The position numbers and the translations under genes are program-made. A model generated the notes under the pieces. It searched no databases. It was not told where the DNA came from and saw only the letters and a list, made by a program, of their open reading frames with translations. This document shows positions 49,984 through 58,140 of a stretch of 64,000 nt of DNA, piece after piece (position 1 is the first letter of the stretch; every line of letters begins with the position of its first letter). This DNA is from DMER01 sp003451645 (GTDB lineage: Bacteria > Pseudomonadota > Alphaproteobacteria > Micropepsales > Micropepsaceae), in NCBI GenBank assembly GCA_031976175.1, contig DALYLR010000011.1:1-64000 (forward strand), read 5' to 3'.

Positions 49984-50595
49984 TCAGGAAATCCCAGAGG
50001 ACCGCAACTGCCCATACGCCTTGATCACGGCTTTGAGCCGGTCCTCGGCGCTGCGGTCCCCGCCATTGGCATCGGGGTGGAACTTTTTGACGAGCTCCTT
50101 GTAACGCAGCTTGATATCATCCCAACTGGCACTCGGTTCGAGGTCCAACGTTTCCAGCGCTTTCACCTGCAGAGGGCTGCGGAGTGGCTTGCGCGTGCGC
50201 TCGGGTGCTGGCCGGCCTGGGCCATCCTCCAGGATGCGGTAAGGCTCATTGATGCCGAAAATCGCGTGCAGCCGCTCCGACTTGATGGTGCCTGCATTGC
50301 GGTCACCCAGCTTCCAGGTGGGACGATGACCGGTCAGCGCTTCGCGCTGATAGGCATCAATCTCCTCCGGCTTCATACCGCGGAAATAGTCCCAAGACAG
50401 ATTATATTCGCGCACATGATCAAGGCAGAACCAGTAGTACTGGTTCAGCACGTCGGGACCTTTAGGCGCGCGATAGCGTCCTTCGGCCTCACAGTTTGGC
50501 CGGTCACAGTGCCGCTTGACGGGTTCTTCGTGGGTATCGGGTTTGACCCGAATATCAACGCCGAAACGCGGCTGATATCGTACGTCATCACTCAT
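49984..50595 (-). CDS. DnaJ-domain protein with cysteine-containing N-terminus
   Basis: A 203-residue protein found next to cobS in many alphaproteobacteria. The C-terminal J-domain reads LKALETLDLEPSASWDDIKLRYKELVKKFHPDANGGDRSAEDRLKAVIKAYGQL with the HPD tripeptide that stimulates Hsp70. The N-terminal half has RHCDRPNCEAEGRYRAPKGPD and FCLDHVREYN, a Cys/His pattern that may bind a metal. ATG at 50595 starts the family sequence SDDVRYQPRFG. It diverges from bolA. Confidence 0.92.
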   Translation of the reverse strand: MSDDVRYQPRFGVDIRVKPDTHEEPVKRHCDRPNCEAEGRYRAPKGPDVLNQYYWFCLDHVREYNLSWDYFRGMKPEEIDAYQREALTGHRPTWKLGDRNAGTIKSERLHAIFGINEPYRILEDGPGRPAPERTRKPLRSPLQVKALETLDLEPSASWDDIKLRYKELVKKFHPDANGGDRSAEDRLKAVIKAYGQLRSSGIS

Positions 50596-50717
50596 CGGAA
50601 TCCGAGAATATGGCGCACATTCCCAAGAACTCAACAAAGGGCTTTCCTTGACAAGCGCACCAAACCGCGCTCCACATCGCGAAATCACGTGTCAAGCGGG
50701 GATAAGGGAAATTTTCG

Positions 50718-51002
50718 ATGGGCGCAGTTGACCGTATACGAACCGCTTTGAACGCGGCTCTTGCGCCAAATGAGCTGGACATCATCGATGAATCTGCCCT
50801 TCACGCAGGTCACGCAGGGGCGGCGCCAGGAGGGGAAACGCATTTCCGTGTGCGAATTGTCGCAACCGCGTTTGCAGGCTTGAGCCGCGTGGAGCGGCAC
50901 CGGCGCGTAAATGCAGCGCTGGCGCAGGAATTCGCAGGCCGCCTGCATGCCCTTGCGTTAACTGCCTTGTCGCCAGACGAAGCCGCTCTGACGAAGGGAT
51001 AG
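50718..51002 (+). CDS. BolA-family protein
   Basis: A 94-residue BolA/IbaG-like protein: LAPNELDIIDESALHAGHAG, GGETHFRVRIVATAFAGLSRVERHRRVNAALAQEF and LHALALTALSP are the standard fold. The His in FR/HAGH region and the loop are typical for cooperation with monothiol glutaredoxins in iron-sulphur traffic; proof is lacking here. It converges with the CorC-like gene, with 9 bp between stop codons. Confidence 0.93.
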   Translation: MGAVDRIRTALNAALAPNELDIIDESALHAGHAGAAPGGETHFRVRIVATAFAGLSRVERHRRVNAALAQEFAGRLHALALTALSPDEAALTKG

Positions 51003-51011
51003 CAGACGCCG

Positions 51012-52328
51012 TCACGCGGCCTGTTGACCGGTCATGGCTGCGGGCGGTGTGATCCGGATCGCGATGATCTGATGCCGGTGCCTTTTCAAGATCTCAAACT
51101 TGAAGCCGTAATAGCTGAAGATTTGGCCTGCTTCAGGGATGCTCTGTGATTCATGAATGACGAGGCCTGCGATCGTGGTCGCGTGTTCGTCTGGCAGGGA
51201 CCAGCCTTGCGCGCGGTTGAGCTCCCGGATCGTGACCCAGCCATCCACTTGCGTTGTGCCATCGGCTTGCGGGCGCACGCCCGAGATTGGCAGATCGTGC
51301 TCGTCCCGGATTTCGCCGACAATTTCTTCCAGAATGTCCTCGAGCGTGATCAGGCCTTGCAGGACACCATACTCATCGACCACGAGGGCGAAGTGACTGC
51401 GGCGCTGAAGAAATGCGCGCAACTGATCCGCGAGCAGTGTCGTCTCTGGCACAAACCAAGGCCGCGCGGCGAGCGCCAGGATGTTGATGCCCGCAACATT
51501 GCCGCGGGCGCGGGCGAGCGCGCGCAGAATATCCTTGGTGTTAAGGATGCCGACAATATTGTCCTGCTCGCCCCGGTACAGCGGCAATCGCGTATAGGGC
51601 TGCATGATGATGCGCTCAAGCAGACGGTCGGCAGGTTGATCCGCATCCAGCATAATCATATTGGCGCGATGGATCATCACATCGGCGATCCGCAACTCTT
51701 TCAGATCAAGAATGCCCCCGAGCATGTGGCGGTCAGAGGCCTCCACCGAGCCTTGTTCGTGATGGAGGTCGATGGCCTCACGGATTTCGGCATGGGCCTC
51801 TTCTTCCTCGATCTTTCCCTGCCGCACGAGCCCAAAGGCCCGCATCATCGGCTGCACCAGCCGCTCGGAAATCACGGCGACTGGGCGCAAGACGAAGCGG
51901 ACGAGACCGGCGATGGTGCCGAGCGCCAACGCCATTTGCTCAGGGTATTGCCGGACCAGCGCGCGCGGGATCGCTTCGCTAAAGACGAACAAGGACGCTG
52001 CACTGAGCGCCGTGGCCGCCGCCGCCCCTCTGATGCCGAGAACCGCGTAGAAGGGCAGAATGAGGCTGGCGACAAAGGCGCATTGGCAAACGCTTTTGAT
52101 GATCAGCGTGCTGGTAATGGTCGCATCCGCAGTCTTGAGCAAGCGCAAGACATGGCCGGCCGCGCGATTGCCGTCCTTGTCCAAGGCTTGCAGGCGGCTG
52201 CGCGGCGGATCGGCGATGATGGCACCGCCCGCATTGGCAACGGCAGCACCGATCAGCCAGACCAACGACAGCACCCCGATCGTGCTGAGCTCCATCATGG
52301 AGAAGAGCGGGCTAACGGGCTGTGTCAT
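51012..52328 (-). CDS. HlyC/CorC-family membrane protein (DUF21-CBS)
   Basis: A 438-residue protein. A DUF21/CNNM transmembrane part (residues 1-195; IIADPPRSRLQALDKDGNRAA... ) is followed by a CBS pair containing ADVMIHRANMIMLDADQPADRLLERI and SHFALVVDEYGVLQGLITLEDILEEIVGEI, and by a C-terminal CorC_HlyC domain ending in FKFEILKRHRHQIIAIRI. These proteins take part in magnesium/cobalt homeostasis or efflux. ATG at 52328 overlaps the aroB stop, making an operon aroK-aroB-corC-like. Confidence 0.94.
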   Translation of the reverse strand: MTQPVSPLFSMMELSTIGVLSLVWLIGAAVANAGGAIIADPPRSRLQALDKDGNRAAGHVLRLLKTADATITSTLIIKSVCQCAFVASLILPFYAVLGIRGAAAATALSAASLFVFSEAIPRALVRQYPEQMALALGTIAGLVRFVLRPVAVISERLVQPMMRAFGLVRQGKIEEEEAHAEIREAIDLHHEQGSVEASDRHMLGGILDLKELRIADVMIHRANMIMLDADQPADRLLERIIMQPYTRLPLYRGEQDNIVGILNTKDILRALARARGNVAGINILALAARPWFVPETTLLADQLRAFLQRRSHFALVVDEYGVLQGLITLEDILEEIVGEIRDEHDLPISGVRPQADGTTQVDGWVTIRELNRAQGWSLPDEHATTIAGLVIHESQSIPEAGQIFSYYGFKFEILKRHRHQIIAIRITPPAAMTGQQAA

Positions 52329-53443
52329 GGGGCCGTCTCGTCGTGCAAGACGGACAAGATGGGGGCCGCGGGCACATCATGGGCGACGAAGGCCTCGCCG
52401 ATCTTGCGGGCGAGAATGAGGGTTAGCTTGCCTCCTTGCGCCTTTTTATCATGGGCCATGTGGTCCAAGAGGCGCTCGGGCGGTGCGTCGAAGCCCGGGA
52501 TGTCGCGCGGGCTGACCGGCAAGCCATGCGCCCGAAGGAAAGCGCGGACCCTGTCTGGCGCCTCGGGCGGGCACAGGCCCATCTTGCTTGAGAGCGCAAA
52601 GGCCAGGACCATGCCAATTGAGACCGCCTCGCCATGCAGCAGACGGTCACTCATGCCGGTTTCGGCCTCCAGCGCATGGCCAAAGGTGTGGCCGAGATTC
52701 AGCAAGGCGCGCGGTCCGGTTTCGCGCTCATCGAGGCCGACAATATGCGCCTTTGCCGCCACGCTCTTGGATATGGCATGTGTGCGCGCCGGCCCATCGT
52801 CCGACAGCACGGCCTGAGCATTGCTTTCCAGCCAGCCGAAAAAGTCTGCATCCCCAAGCAAACCATATTTCGCAACTTCGGCAAAGCCAGCACGAATGTC
52901 GCGGGGCGGTAGAGCGTTCAAAACAGCAGTGTCGGCAAGAACGAGGCTCGGCTGATGGAACAGGCCGACAAGGTTCTTGCCTTGGGGCGTGTTGATGGCA
53001 GTCTTTCCGCCGACGGAGGAATCCACTTGCGCCAGCAAGGTGGTGGGGATCTGCACGAAGCCGACACCACGTTTGATAATGCCCGCCGCAAAACCCGCCA
53101 GATCGCCAATGACGCCGCCGCCAAAGGCAACGACGAGATCGCTGCGCTCAATATGGCCATCAAGGAGGAATGAGCATACCTGCTCCAAATGCGCGAAGTC
53201 CTTGGTCGGTTCACCAGGGGGCAGGGTCAGCCAAGATGAGGCGAGACCCGCCTTCGTCAGGCTCTCGCGCAACACAGCGCCGTGCAGAGTGTTGACAGTC
53301 TGATCGGTCACCACAAAGAGCTTGCGCACGGGCTTGAGGGCTGCGACATGCGCGCCTGCTTGGGCCAGCAGGTTCGAGCCGATCCGCACCTCATAGGACC
53401 TCTCGGCGAGGGACACCGCAATGGTGTGGGTCTCTGGGCTCAT
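52325..53443 (-). CDS. aroB: 3-dehydroquinate synthase
   Basis: A 372-residue NAD- and metal-dependent synthase of the shikimate pathway. DLVVAFGGGVIGDLAGFAAGIIKRGVGFVQIPTTLLAQVDSSVGGKTAIN is the canonical core; GFAEVAKYGLLGDADFF, LLNLGHTFGHALEAETG and LLHGEAVSIGMVLAFALS supply metal ligands and active-site residues. It converts DAHP to 3-dehydroquinate. Start overlaps the aroK stop (ATGA). Confidence 0.98.
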   Translation of the reverse strand: MSPETHTIAVSLAERSYEVRIGSNLLAQAGAHVAALKPVRKLFVVTDQTVNTLHGAVLRESLTKAGLASSWLTLPPGEPTKDFAHLEQVCSFLLDGHIERSDLVVAFGGGVIGDLAGFAAGIIKRGVGFVQIPTTLLAQVDSSVGGKTAINTPQGKNLVGLFHQPSLVLADTAVLNALPPRDIRAGFAEVAKYGLLGDADFFGWLESNAQAVLSDDGPARTHAISKSVAAKAHIVGLDERETGPRALLNLGHTFGHALEAETGMSDRLLHGEAVSIGMVLAFALSSKMGLCPPEAPDRVRAFLRAHGLPVSPRDIPGFDAPPERLLDHMAHDKKAQGGKLTLILARKIGEAFVAHDVPAAPILSVLHDETAP

Positions 53444-54063
53444 GTGGGGGACAAAGCGCAGGTGGCGTGTGCGTTGAGCGCCTTGATGATGGCCTGGACG
53501 ATCATGTCGTGCGGTCCGCCATTGCTCTCAATGGTAATGTCCGCCTCAGCATAGACGGGATAGCGCTCCTTCATCAGGCGCTCCATCACGGCGCGCGGGT
53601 CAGGTGTTTTCAACAGGGGCCGCGTCTGGCGGCGCGACACGCGCTCCATCAAGAGATCGAGTTCCGCCCTCAGCCAAACGGAAATGCCGCGCTCCTTGAT
53701 GACTGCCCGCGTCTGCAAGTCCATATAGGCGCCGCCGCCAGTTGCCAGCACGATCCGCGGCCCCTCTAACAAGCGCGCAATCACGCGCCGCTCCCCCTCG
53801 CGGAAGGCGGCCTCGCCAAAGCGGTCGAAGAAGTCGGCGATGGAACAGCCGGCTGCCTGTTCGATTTCTTGATCGGCATCGCGAAAGGGGAGCTTCAGGG
53901 CCGTACCCAGTCGCCGCCCCACAGTGCTCTTGCCCGCACCCATGAGGCCCACCAGGACAATTGATCGTTTTTCCGGCTCCAAACTCTTCACCCGCGCTTT
54001 TGCGGCCACACAATTTCGGCTATTTGACCTTATAGGTCTGGTGGATCGCCTGCCAATGGGCAT
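53440..54063 (-). CDS. aroK: shikimate kinase
   Basis: A 207-residue kinase phosphorylating shikimate at O3. Walker A is GLMGAGKSTVG, the substrate Asp is in FRDADQEIEQAAGCSI, FREGERRVIARL and VLATGGGAYMDLQTR follow, and RPLLKTPDPRAVMERLMKERYPVYAEAD is the lid and adenine region. The N-terminal 30 residues before the core are an extension. It heads the aroK-aroB-corC-like operon. Confidence 0.97.
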   Translation of the reverse strand: MPIGRRSTRPIRSNSRNCVAAKARVKSLEPEKRSIVLVGLMGAGKSTVGRRLGTALKLPFRDADQEIEQAAGCSIADFFDRFGEAAFREGERRVIARLLEGPRIVLATGGGAYMDLQTRAVIKERGISVWLRAELDLLMERVSRRQTRPLLKTPDPRAVMERLMKERYPVYAEADITIESNGGPHDMIVQAIIKALNAHATCALSPT

Positions 54064-54150
54064 ATCAAGGGGCCAAGATGCCTAAGATTTGCCTTAAAGG
54101 CCGGGCCTTTGGCGCCATCGCGTGATTGTGAGGGAGGATGAGCGGCGGCT

Positions 54151-54285
54151 ATGATCAAGATTATCGCCATCGTACTCGGTCTCTTTGTTGTCGCCCTGGG
54201 CGGGGTCTATTGGCACGGTGCCAACCTCAAGCCCCAAAAGTCGACCGTGGAAAAAGTGATCCCAGATGAGCGGTTCCCTCAGTAA
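54151..54285 (+). CDS. 44-residue small membrane protein
   Basis: The frame encodes IKIIAIVLGLFVVALGGVYWHGANLKPQKSTV.. and ends RFPQ, a single transmembrane segment and a short charged tail. Sequence before the ATG contains AGGGAGGA about ten bases upstream, a plausible ribosome-binding site. The last 20 bases overlap the next gene in another frame, suggesting coupling. The family is not recognised. It is below the size at which automatic callers usually report genes. Confidence 0.65.
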   Translation: MIKIIAIVLGLFVVALGGVYWHGANLKPQKSTVEKVIPDERFPQ

Positions 54286-56086
54286 GTTTATGTTGATGCT
54301 TGGCCTTTGGGTGGCCTTTGCGCTGCCGGTGCGGGGTCAAGAGGGTCCGCCGCCCGGGCCTGCGACCGCGGCGCCGCGCGGCCTTGCGCCCGGCAGCGCG
54401 CAGCCGCCTGAGGTTGAGGCCCAGCCTGCTCCGGTGCCTCAACCGTCTCAAACGCGCATGCTGGCCCCGGCTGCGGGCGATCGCGCAGGATCGGCCATCG
54501 AAATTGAAGACCTCTCCGCCCCTGATCCCTTCGCAGTGGGGACTTTGAGTGCGGGCGAGGGCGGGCTCGGCGCCAATGCGTGGGCGGGAACCGAGCGGGA
54601 GGGTCTCGCGGCGACGCTCGCGCGGCTTCCTATGGTGGAGCGCTCGCCCGTCATGCGCGACTTGACCCGCCGTATGCTGCTCTCGCAGAGCCGGGGCCCG
54701 GCTGGCGGGGCGGAGGACAGCAGTGCTTGGTTTGAAGCGCGGTTGCAGGCTCTGAATGCGACCGGGCTTTGGAATGACACACTTGCCTTGGCTGCTCGTG
54801 CGCCTTCGCAAACGCCAGGGATCGCGCGCGCTGTGATCGATGCCAAGCTCATGCTTGGCCAAGAGGCTGAGGCATGTGCAGCGCTGTCCGGCTTGGCGAC
54901 GCCACCAGAAGGCGCCGCCTGGGCCAAACTGCGCATCTATTGCCAGATCGTGGGCGGCGATCTGGCGGGCGCAGATTTGGCGCTCGATGTCTTGCGTGAG
55001 ACTGGCGAGACGGATGAAACTTTCTTCGCAACCGCGACAGCTTTGACCCAAGGCATCAAGCCCAAGAATGAGCCTAATTTTGCCAGCGCTCTGCATGTGG
55101 TGATGTGGGCGCGGGCGGGGTATGCAACCTCGCCATCCTGGGGCCATAACGCACAGTTGGCCGCCATTGTTTTTGCGCGAAAGGAGGGGGCTGCACCTGC
55201 GGCCCGTTTCGAGGCTTTCGGCGTTGCCGCACGCTTGGGCCAGATCAGTGCGAATGATTGGTTGACCGCGGCCTTGCGCGAGCCGTTCAAAGCGGACCAA
55301 AAGGACGATCCTGAGGAAGCCGCACAAAAGCTCAGCGTGGCAGCCGGGGATGCGGTCCACTTGCAAGCCATCCGTGCTCGCACGCTGCCCGCCGCAAAAG
55401 CCAGCGCCATCGTGGCTTTGCTCAATCGCGGTCAGGCGCGCAACGAGTTTCCGTTTACCGCAAAGACTTTGGCTGCAGACGCGCAAGCCTTGGCACCTTT
55501 GCCGGAGACGGCATGGGCAGCGCCCGCGCTCGCCCGTATTTTGATCTACAACAAGAACGTCGACCGGGCTGAGCAGTGGCTCAAGGCCCTGAGTGCGGGC
55601 TCCCCATCCGATCAGCCCGTGATCAACCAGATCCAGCTCTATGGCTGGTTGCGCGATCCCACACCGGCTCGAGCCCAGCGGGTTCAGGGCGCTCTCGATT
55701 GGCTGGCCGATACAGCGGCAAAGCCTGGGCCCAATCGCGCATTGGCCAACCGCCGGTTAACCCACGAAGGACCGGTCCTGGCCGCGCTGGAGGTGACTTT
55801 GCCACCGGCCGCCTCTTGGGCGCGGGACGCGGACTCACCCGGCATCGCGCTCGACACGGATCACGGCGCCATCCAGCAAGCGATGGAGATGGCAGCGGGG
55901 CGCGGGGCCTCGGGAGAGGTTATCCTCAACGCTGCCATCCTGCTGCAGGGCCAAGGGGCAGCCGCTGCGCGCAGCCAGGTGACGGCGACGGTCATCCGGG
56001 CACTGCGGGCTGTCAATTTGAAGCATGAGGCCAAAGCGTTGGCACTTGAGGCGCTGTTGGGTGCAGCGGACCGGCCCGGAGGATGA
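54266..56086 (+). CDS. exported helical-repeat hypothetical protein
   Basis: A 606-residue protein with a signal peptide (KFMLMLGLWVAFALPVRG) and a proline/alanine-rich segment, then a largely helical region of about 500 residues rich in Ala and Leu (for example ATLARLPMVERSPVMRDLTRRMLLSQSRG; DALCAALSGLATPPEG-like segments with Cys). The pattern recalls repeats of the tetratricopeptide type but no motif is firm. It lies between the small membrane protein and xerD, an arrangement common in alphaproteobacteria; the role is unknown. Start overlaps the small gene. Confidence 0.78.
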   Translation: MSGSLSKFMLMLGLWVAFALPVRGQEGPPPGPATAAPRGLAPGSAQPPEVEAQPAPVPQPSQTRMLAPAAGDRAGSAIEIEDLSAPDPFAVGTLSAGEGGLGANAWAGTEREGLAATLARLPMVERSPVMRDLTRRMLLSQSRGPAGGAEDSSAWFEARLQALNATGLWNDTLALAARAPSQTPGIARAVIDAKLMLGQEAEACAALSGLATPPEGAAWAKLRIYCQIVGGDLAGADLALDVLRETGETDETFFATATALTQGIKPKNEPNFASALHVVMWARAGYATSPSWGHNAQLAAIVFARKEGAAPAARFEAFGVAARLGQISANDWLTAALREPFKADQKDDPEEAAQKLSVAAGDAVHLQAIRARTLPAAKASAIVALLNRGQARNEFPFTAKTLAADAQALAPLPETAWAAPALARILIYNKNVDRAEQWLKALSAGSPSDQPVINQIQLYGWLRDPTPARAQRVQGALDWLADTAAKPGPNRALANRRLTHEGPVLAALEVTLPPAASWARDADSPGIALDTDHGAIQQAMEMAAGRGASGEVILNAAILLQGQGAAAARSQVTATVIRALRAVNLKHEAKALALEALLGAADRPGG

Positions 56087-57015
56087 CGGTGCCTTTGCCT
56101 GCAGGGCGCACCGGCCTCCTCATTGAGGCTTTTCTTGAAATGCTAAGCGCGGAACGTATCAGTGCCCGCAATACGTTGGAGGCCTACAGGCGCGACCTTG
56201 AGGATGCGGGCAGGGCACTGCGCGCCCGAGGTATACCCCTGGAGGTGGCGGAGAAATCGCAGATTGTCGTCTATTTGCAACAGTTAGCGCAAGACGTGGC
56301 GCCAGCAACGCAAGCCCGGCGCTTGTCGGCGCTCCGGCAGTTCTTTGCCTTTCTTGTCCGCGATGGCGTACGGCCGGATGATCCAACAGCGGCACTAGAA
56401 GGGCCAAAACGTCGCAGGCCATTGCCCAAGTCGATCCCTGAAGATGCGGTCTCGCAGGTTTTTGAGGCTGCCGCAACGGTTGAGGGACCGGAGGGTGCAA
56501 GGCTGCGTTGCATCTTGGAGATGTTGTATGGCGGGGGCTTCCGGATATCCGAACTTTTGTCTTTGCCGTGTAAAGCTGTCAGTGGCGGCGGCCAGACAGT
56601 CCTCATCAAAGGCAAGGGTGGGCGAGAGCGCCTCGTGCCACTCAATGGCGCTGCGCATCGTGCCTTGGAGGCCTATTTGGCCCAGCGAAGCCATTTTATA
56701 AAGCCTGATACCCCTAACCCTTGGCTCTTTCCATCGCGCAAGACGGGCAAGCCCCTGACGCGGCGGAGGGTCGGGCAATTGCTGGCGGCTCTAGGGGCTG
56801 GGCTCGGTGGCGTATTGGAAGCGCTGTCGCCACATCGCATGCGTCATGCGTTTGCAAGTCACCTTTTGGCCCATGGCGCGGATTTGCGGAGCGTTCAAAC
56901 ACTCCTAGGTCATGCCGATATTGCGACCACGCAAATCTACACCCATGTCGACGACGCGAGGCTGCGCGCGCTTGTCACGGAAAAGCACCCGCTGTCCCGC
57001 CGCCGCCGCGGTTGA
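56083..57015 (+). CDS. xerD: site-specific tyrosine recombinase XerD
   Basis: A 310-residue recombinase. The N-terminal SAM-like domain (FLEMLSAERISARNTLEAYRRDLEDAGRAL) precedes the catalytic domain with Arg in LYGGGFRISELLSL, Lys in LIKGKGGRERLVPL, HRMRHAFASHLLAHGADLRSVQTLLGHADIATTQIYTHV (His-x-x-Arg, His and the nucleophilic Tyr). With XerC it resolves chromosome dimers at dif. XerC and XerD are close; neighbours (aroK block, accA) favour XerD. Start overlaps the preceding gene (ATGA). Confidence 0.92.
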   Translation: MTVPLPAGRTGLLIEAFLEMLSAERISARNTLEAYRRDLEDAGRALRARGIPLEVAEKSQIVVYLQQLAQDVAPATQARRLSALRQFFAFLVRDGVRPDDPTAALEGPKRRRPLPKSIPEDAVSQVFEAAATVEGPEGARLRCILEMLYGGGFRISELLSLPCKAVSGGGQTVLIKGKGGRERLVPLNGAAHRALEAYLAQRSHFIKPDTPNPWLFPSRKTGKPLTRRRVGQLLAALGAGLGGVLEALSPHRMRHAFASHLLAHGADLRSVQTLLGHADIATTQIYTHVDDARLRALVTEKHPLSRRRRG

Positions 57016-57116
57016 CGCCCCATGGCGAGAGGCCTAGTGTCCGCGCCGTTTTCACCGGACGCAGCCACACCCCTTTTGAGTCGGCTGCCGCCTGTGGCCC
57101 CAAGGTTTGACCGAGG

Positions 57117-58100
57117 ATGAGTTTTACCATTGTGGAGCGCGCGCCATTGCGGCTTACGCGCTCTCTGTTGTTTGTACCCGGTGTGCGGCCACAATTATTT
57201 GAGAAGGCGGCCCAAGGCCCCGCCGACGCCCTATGTTTGGATATCGAGGATTCGGTCGCACCAGCGGACAAGCCGCAGGCGCGGGCCAACATCATCCAAG
57301 CCCTGAAGACCGTCGATTTTGGCGCCAAGTCGCTCAGCGTGCGCATCAATGGCCTGGACACCCCTTGGGCCTATCGCGATGTCGTCGACATCATGGAGCA
57401 GGCTGGCGAGCGGCTTGACCTCATCATGATCCCGAAAGTGGGTGTCGCCGCTGACGTCTATGCGATCGACATGCTGGTCAGCCAGATCGAGATGGCAACC
57501 GGCCGCAAGAAGAAGCTCAAGCTTGAGGTGATAATTGAAAGCGTCCTGGGCCTTCAGAACGCGGATGCGATTGCAGGCGCCTCCAAGCGGATGGATGCCT
57601 TGCACTTTGGTGCGGCGGACTTTGCGGCCTCAGCCGGCATGCGGACCACCAATATTGGCGGCCCAAACCCCGACTATGTTGTGCTGACAGACAAGACTGC
57701 TTCCGGGCAGCGCGACACGCATTGGAGCGACATGTGGCATTATGCGACCGCGCGCATGGTCGCGGCAGCGCGTGCCGCGGGCATCCGCCCTGTTGATGGC
57801 CCCTTCGGCGATTATTCGGATGCGGAGGGCTATAATGCCCAGGCGCGCCGCTCGGCCGTGATGGGCTGCGAGGGCAAATGGGCAATTCACCCAAGCCAAG
57901 TGGCCCTTGCGAATTCGATCTTCACACCGCCAGCCGAAGAAGTCGCGCGCGCTCGCGAAATCTTGGCCGCGATGGCCGAGGGCCAAGCGGCAGGCATGGG
58001 CGCGGTCGCCCTCCATGGCCGGTTGATCGATCTGGCCTCCATCCGTCAAGCCGAAGTGATTGTACGCATGGACGAGATGATCAAGGCTGGAAAGGCCTAA
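57117..58100 (+). CDS. mcl1: L-malyl-CoA/beta-methylmalyl-CoA lyase
   Basis: A 327-residue HpcH/HpaI-CitE family lyase. LFVPGVRPQLFEKAAQ, LDIEDSVAPADKPQARANI (acidic metal ligands), LSVRINGLDTPWAYRDVVDIMEQAGERLDLIMIPKVG and LHFGAADFAAS are followed by DGPFGDYSD and GCEGKWAIHPSQVALAN. This pattern matches Mcl1 of Rhodobacter closely. It splits malyl-CoA to glyoxylate and acetyl-CoA and beta-methylmalyl-CoA to glyoxylate and propionyl-CoA, so with the mutase in this window it suggests the ethylmalonyl-CoA pathway or related C3/C4 traffic. Citrate lyase beta is a weaker alternative. Confidence 0.88.
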   Translation: MSFTIVERAPLRLTRSLLFVPGVRPQLFEKAAQGPADALCLDIEDSVAPADKPQARANIIQALKTVDFGAKSLSVRINGLDTPWAYRDVVDIMEQAGERLDLIMIPKVGVAADVYAIDMLVSQIEMATGRKKKLKLEVIIESVLGLQNADAIAGASKRMDALHFGAADFAASAGMRTTNIGGPNPDYVVLTDKTASGQRDTHWSDMWHYATARMVAAARAAGIRPVDGPFGDYSDAEGYNAQARRSAVMGCEGKWAIHPSQVALANSIFTPPAEEVARAREILAAMAEGQAAGMGAVALHGRLIDLASIRQAEVIVRMDEMIKAGKA

Positions 58101-58140
58101 CCTTATGACCCTTGCGGTTTGAGCGGCGGAGACACCTCCC

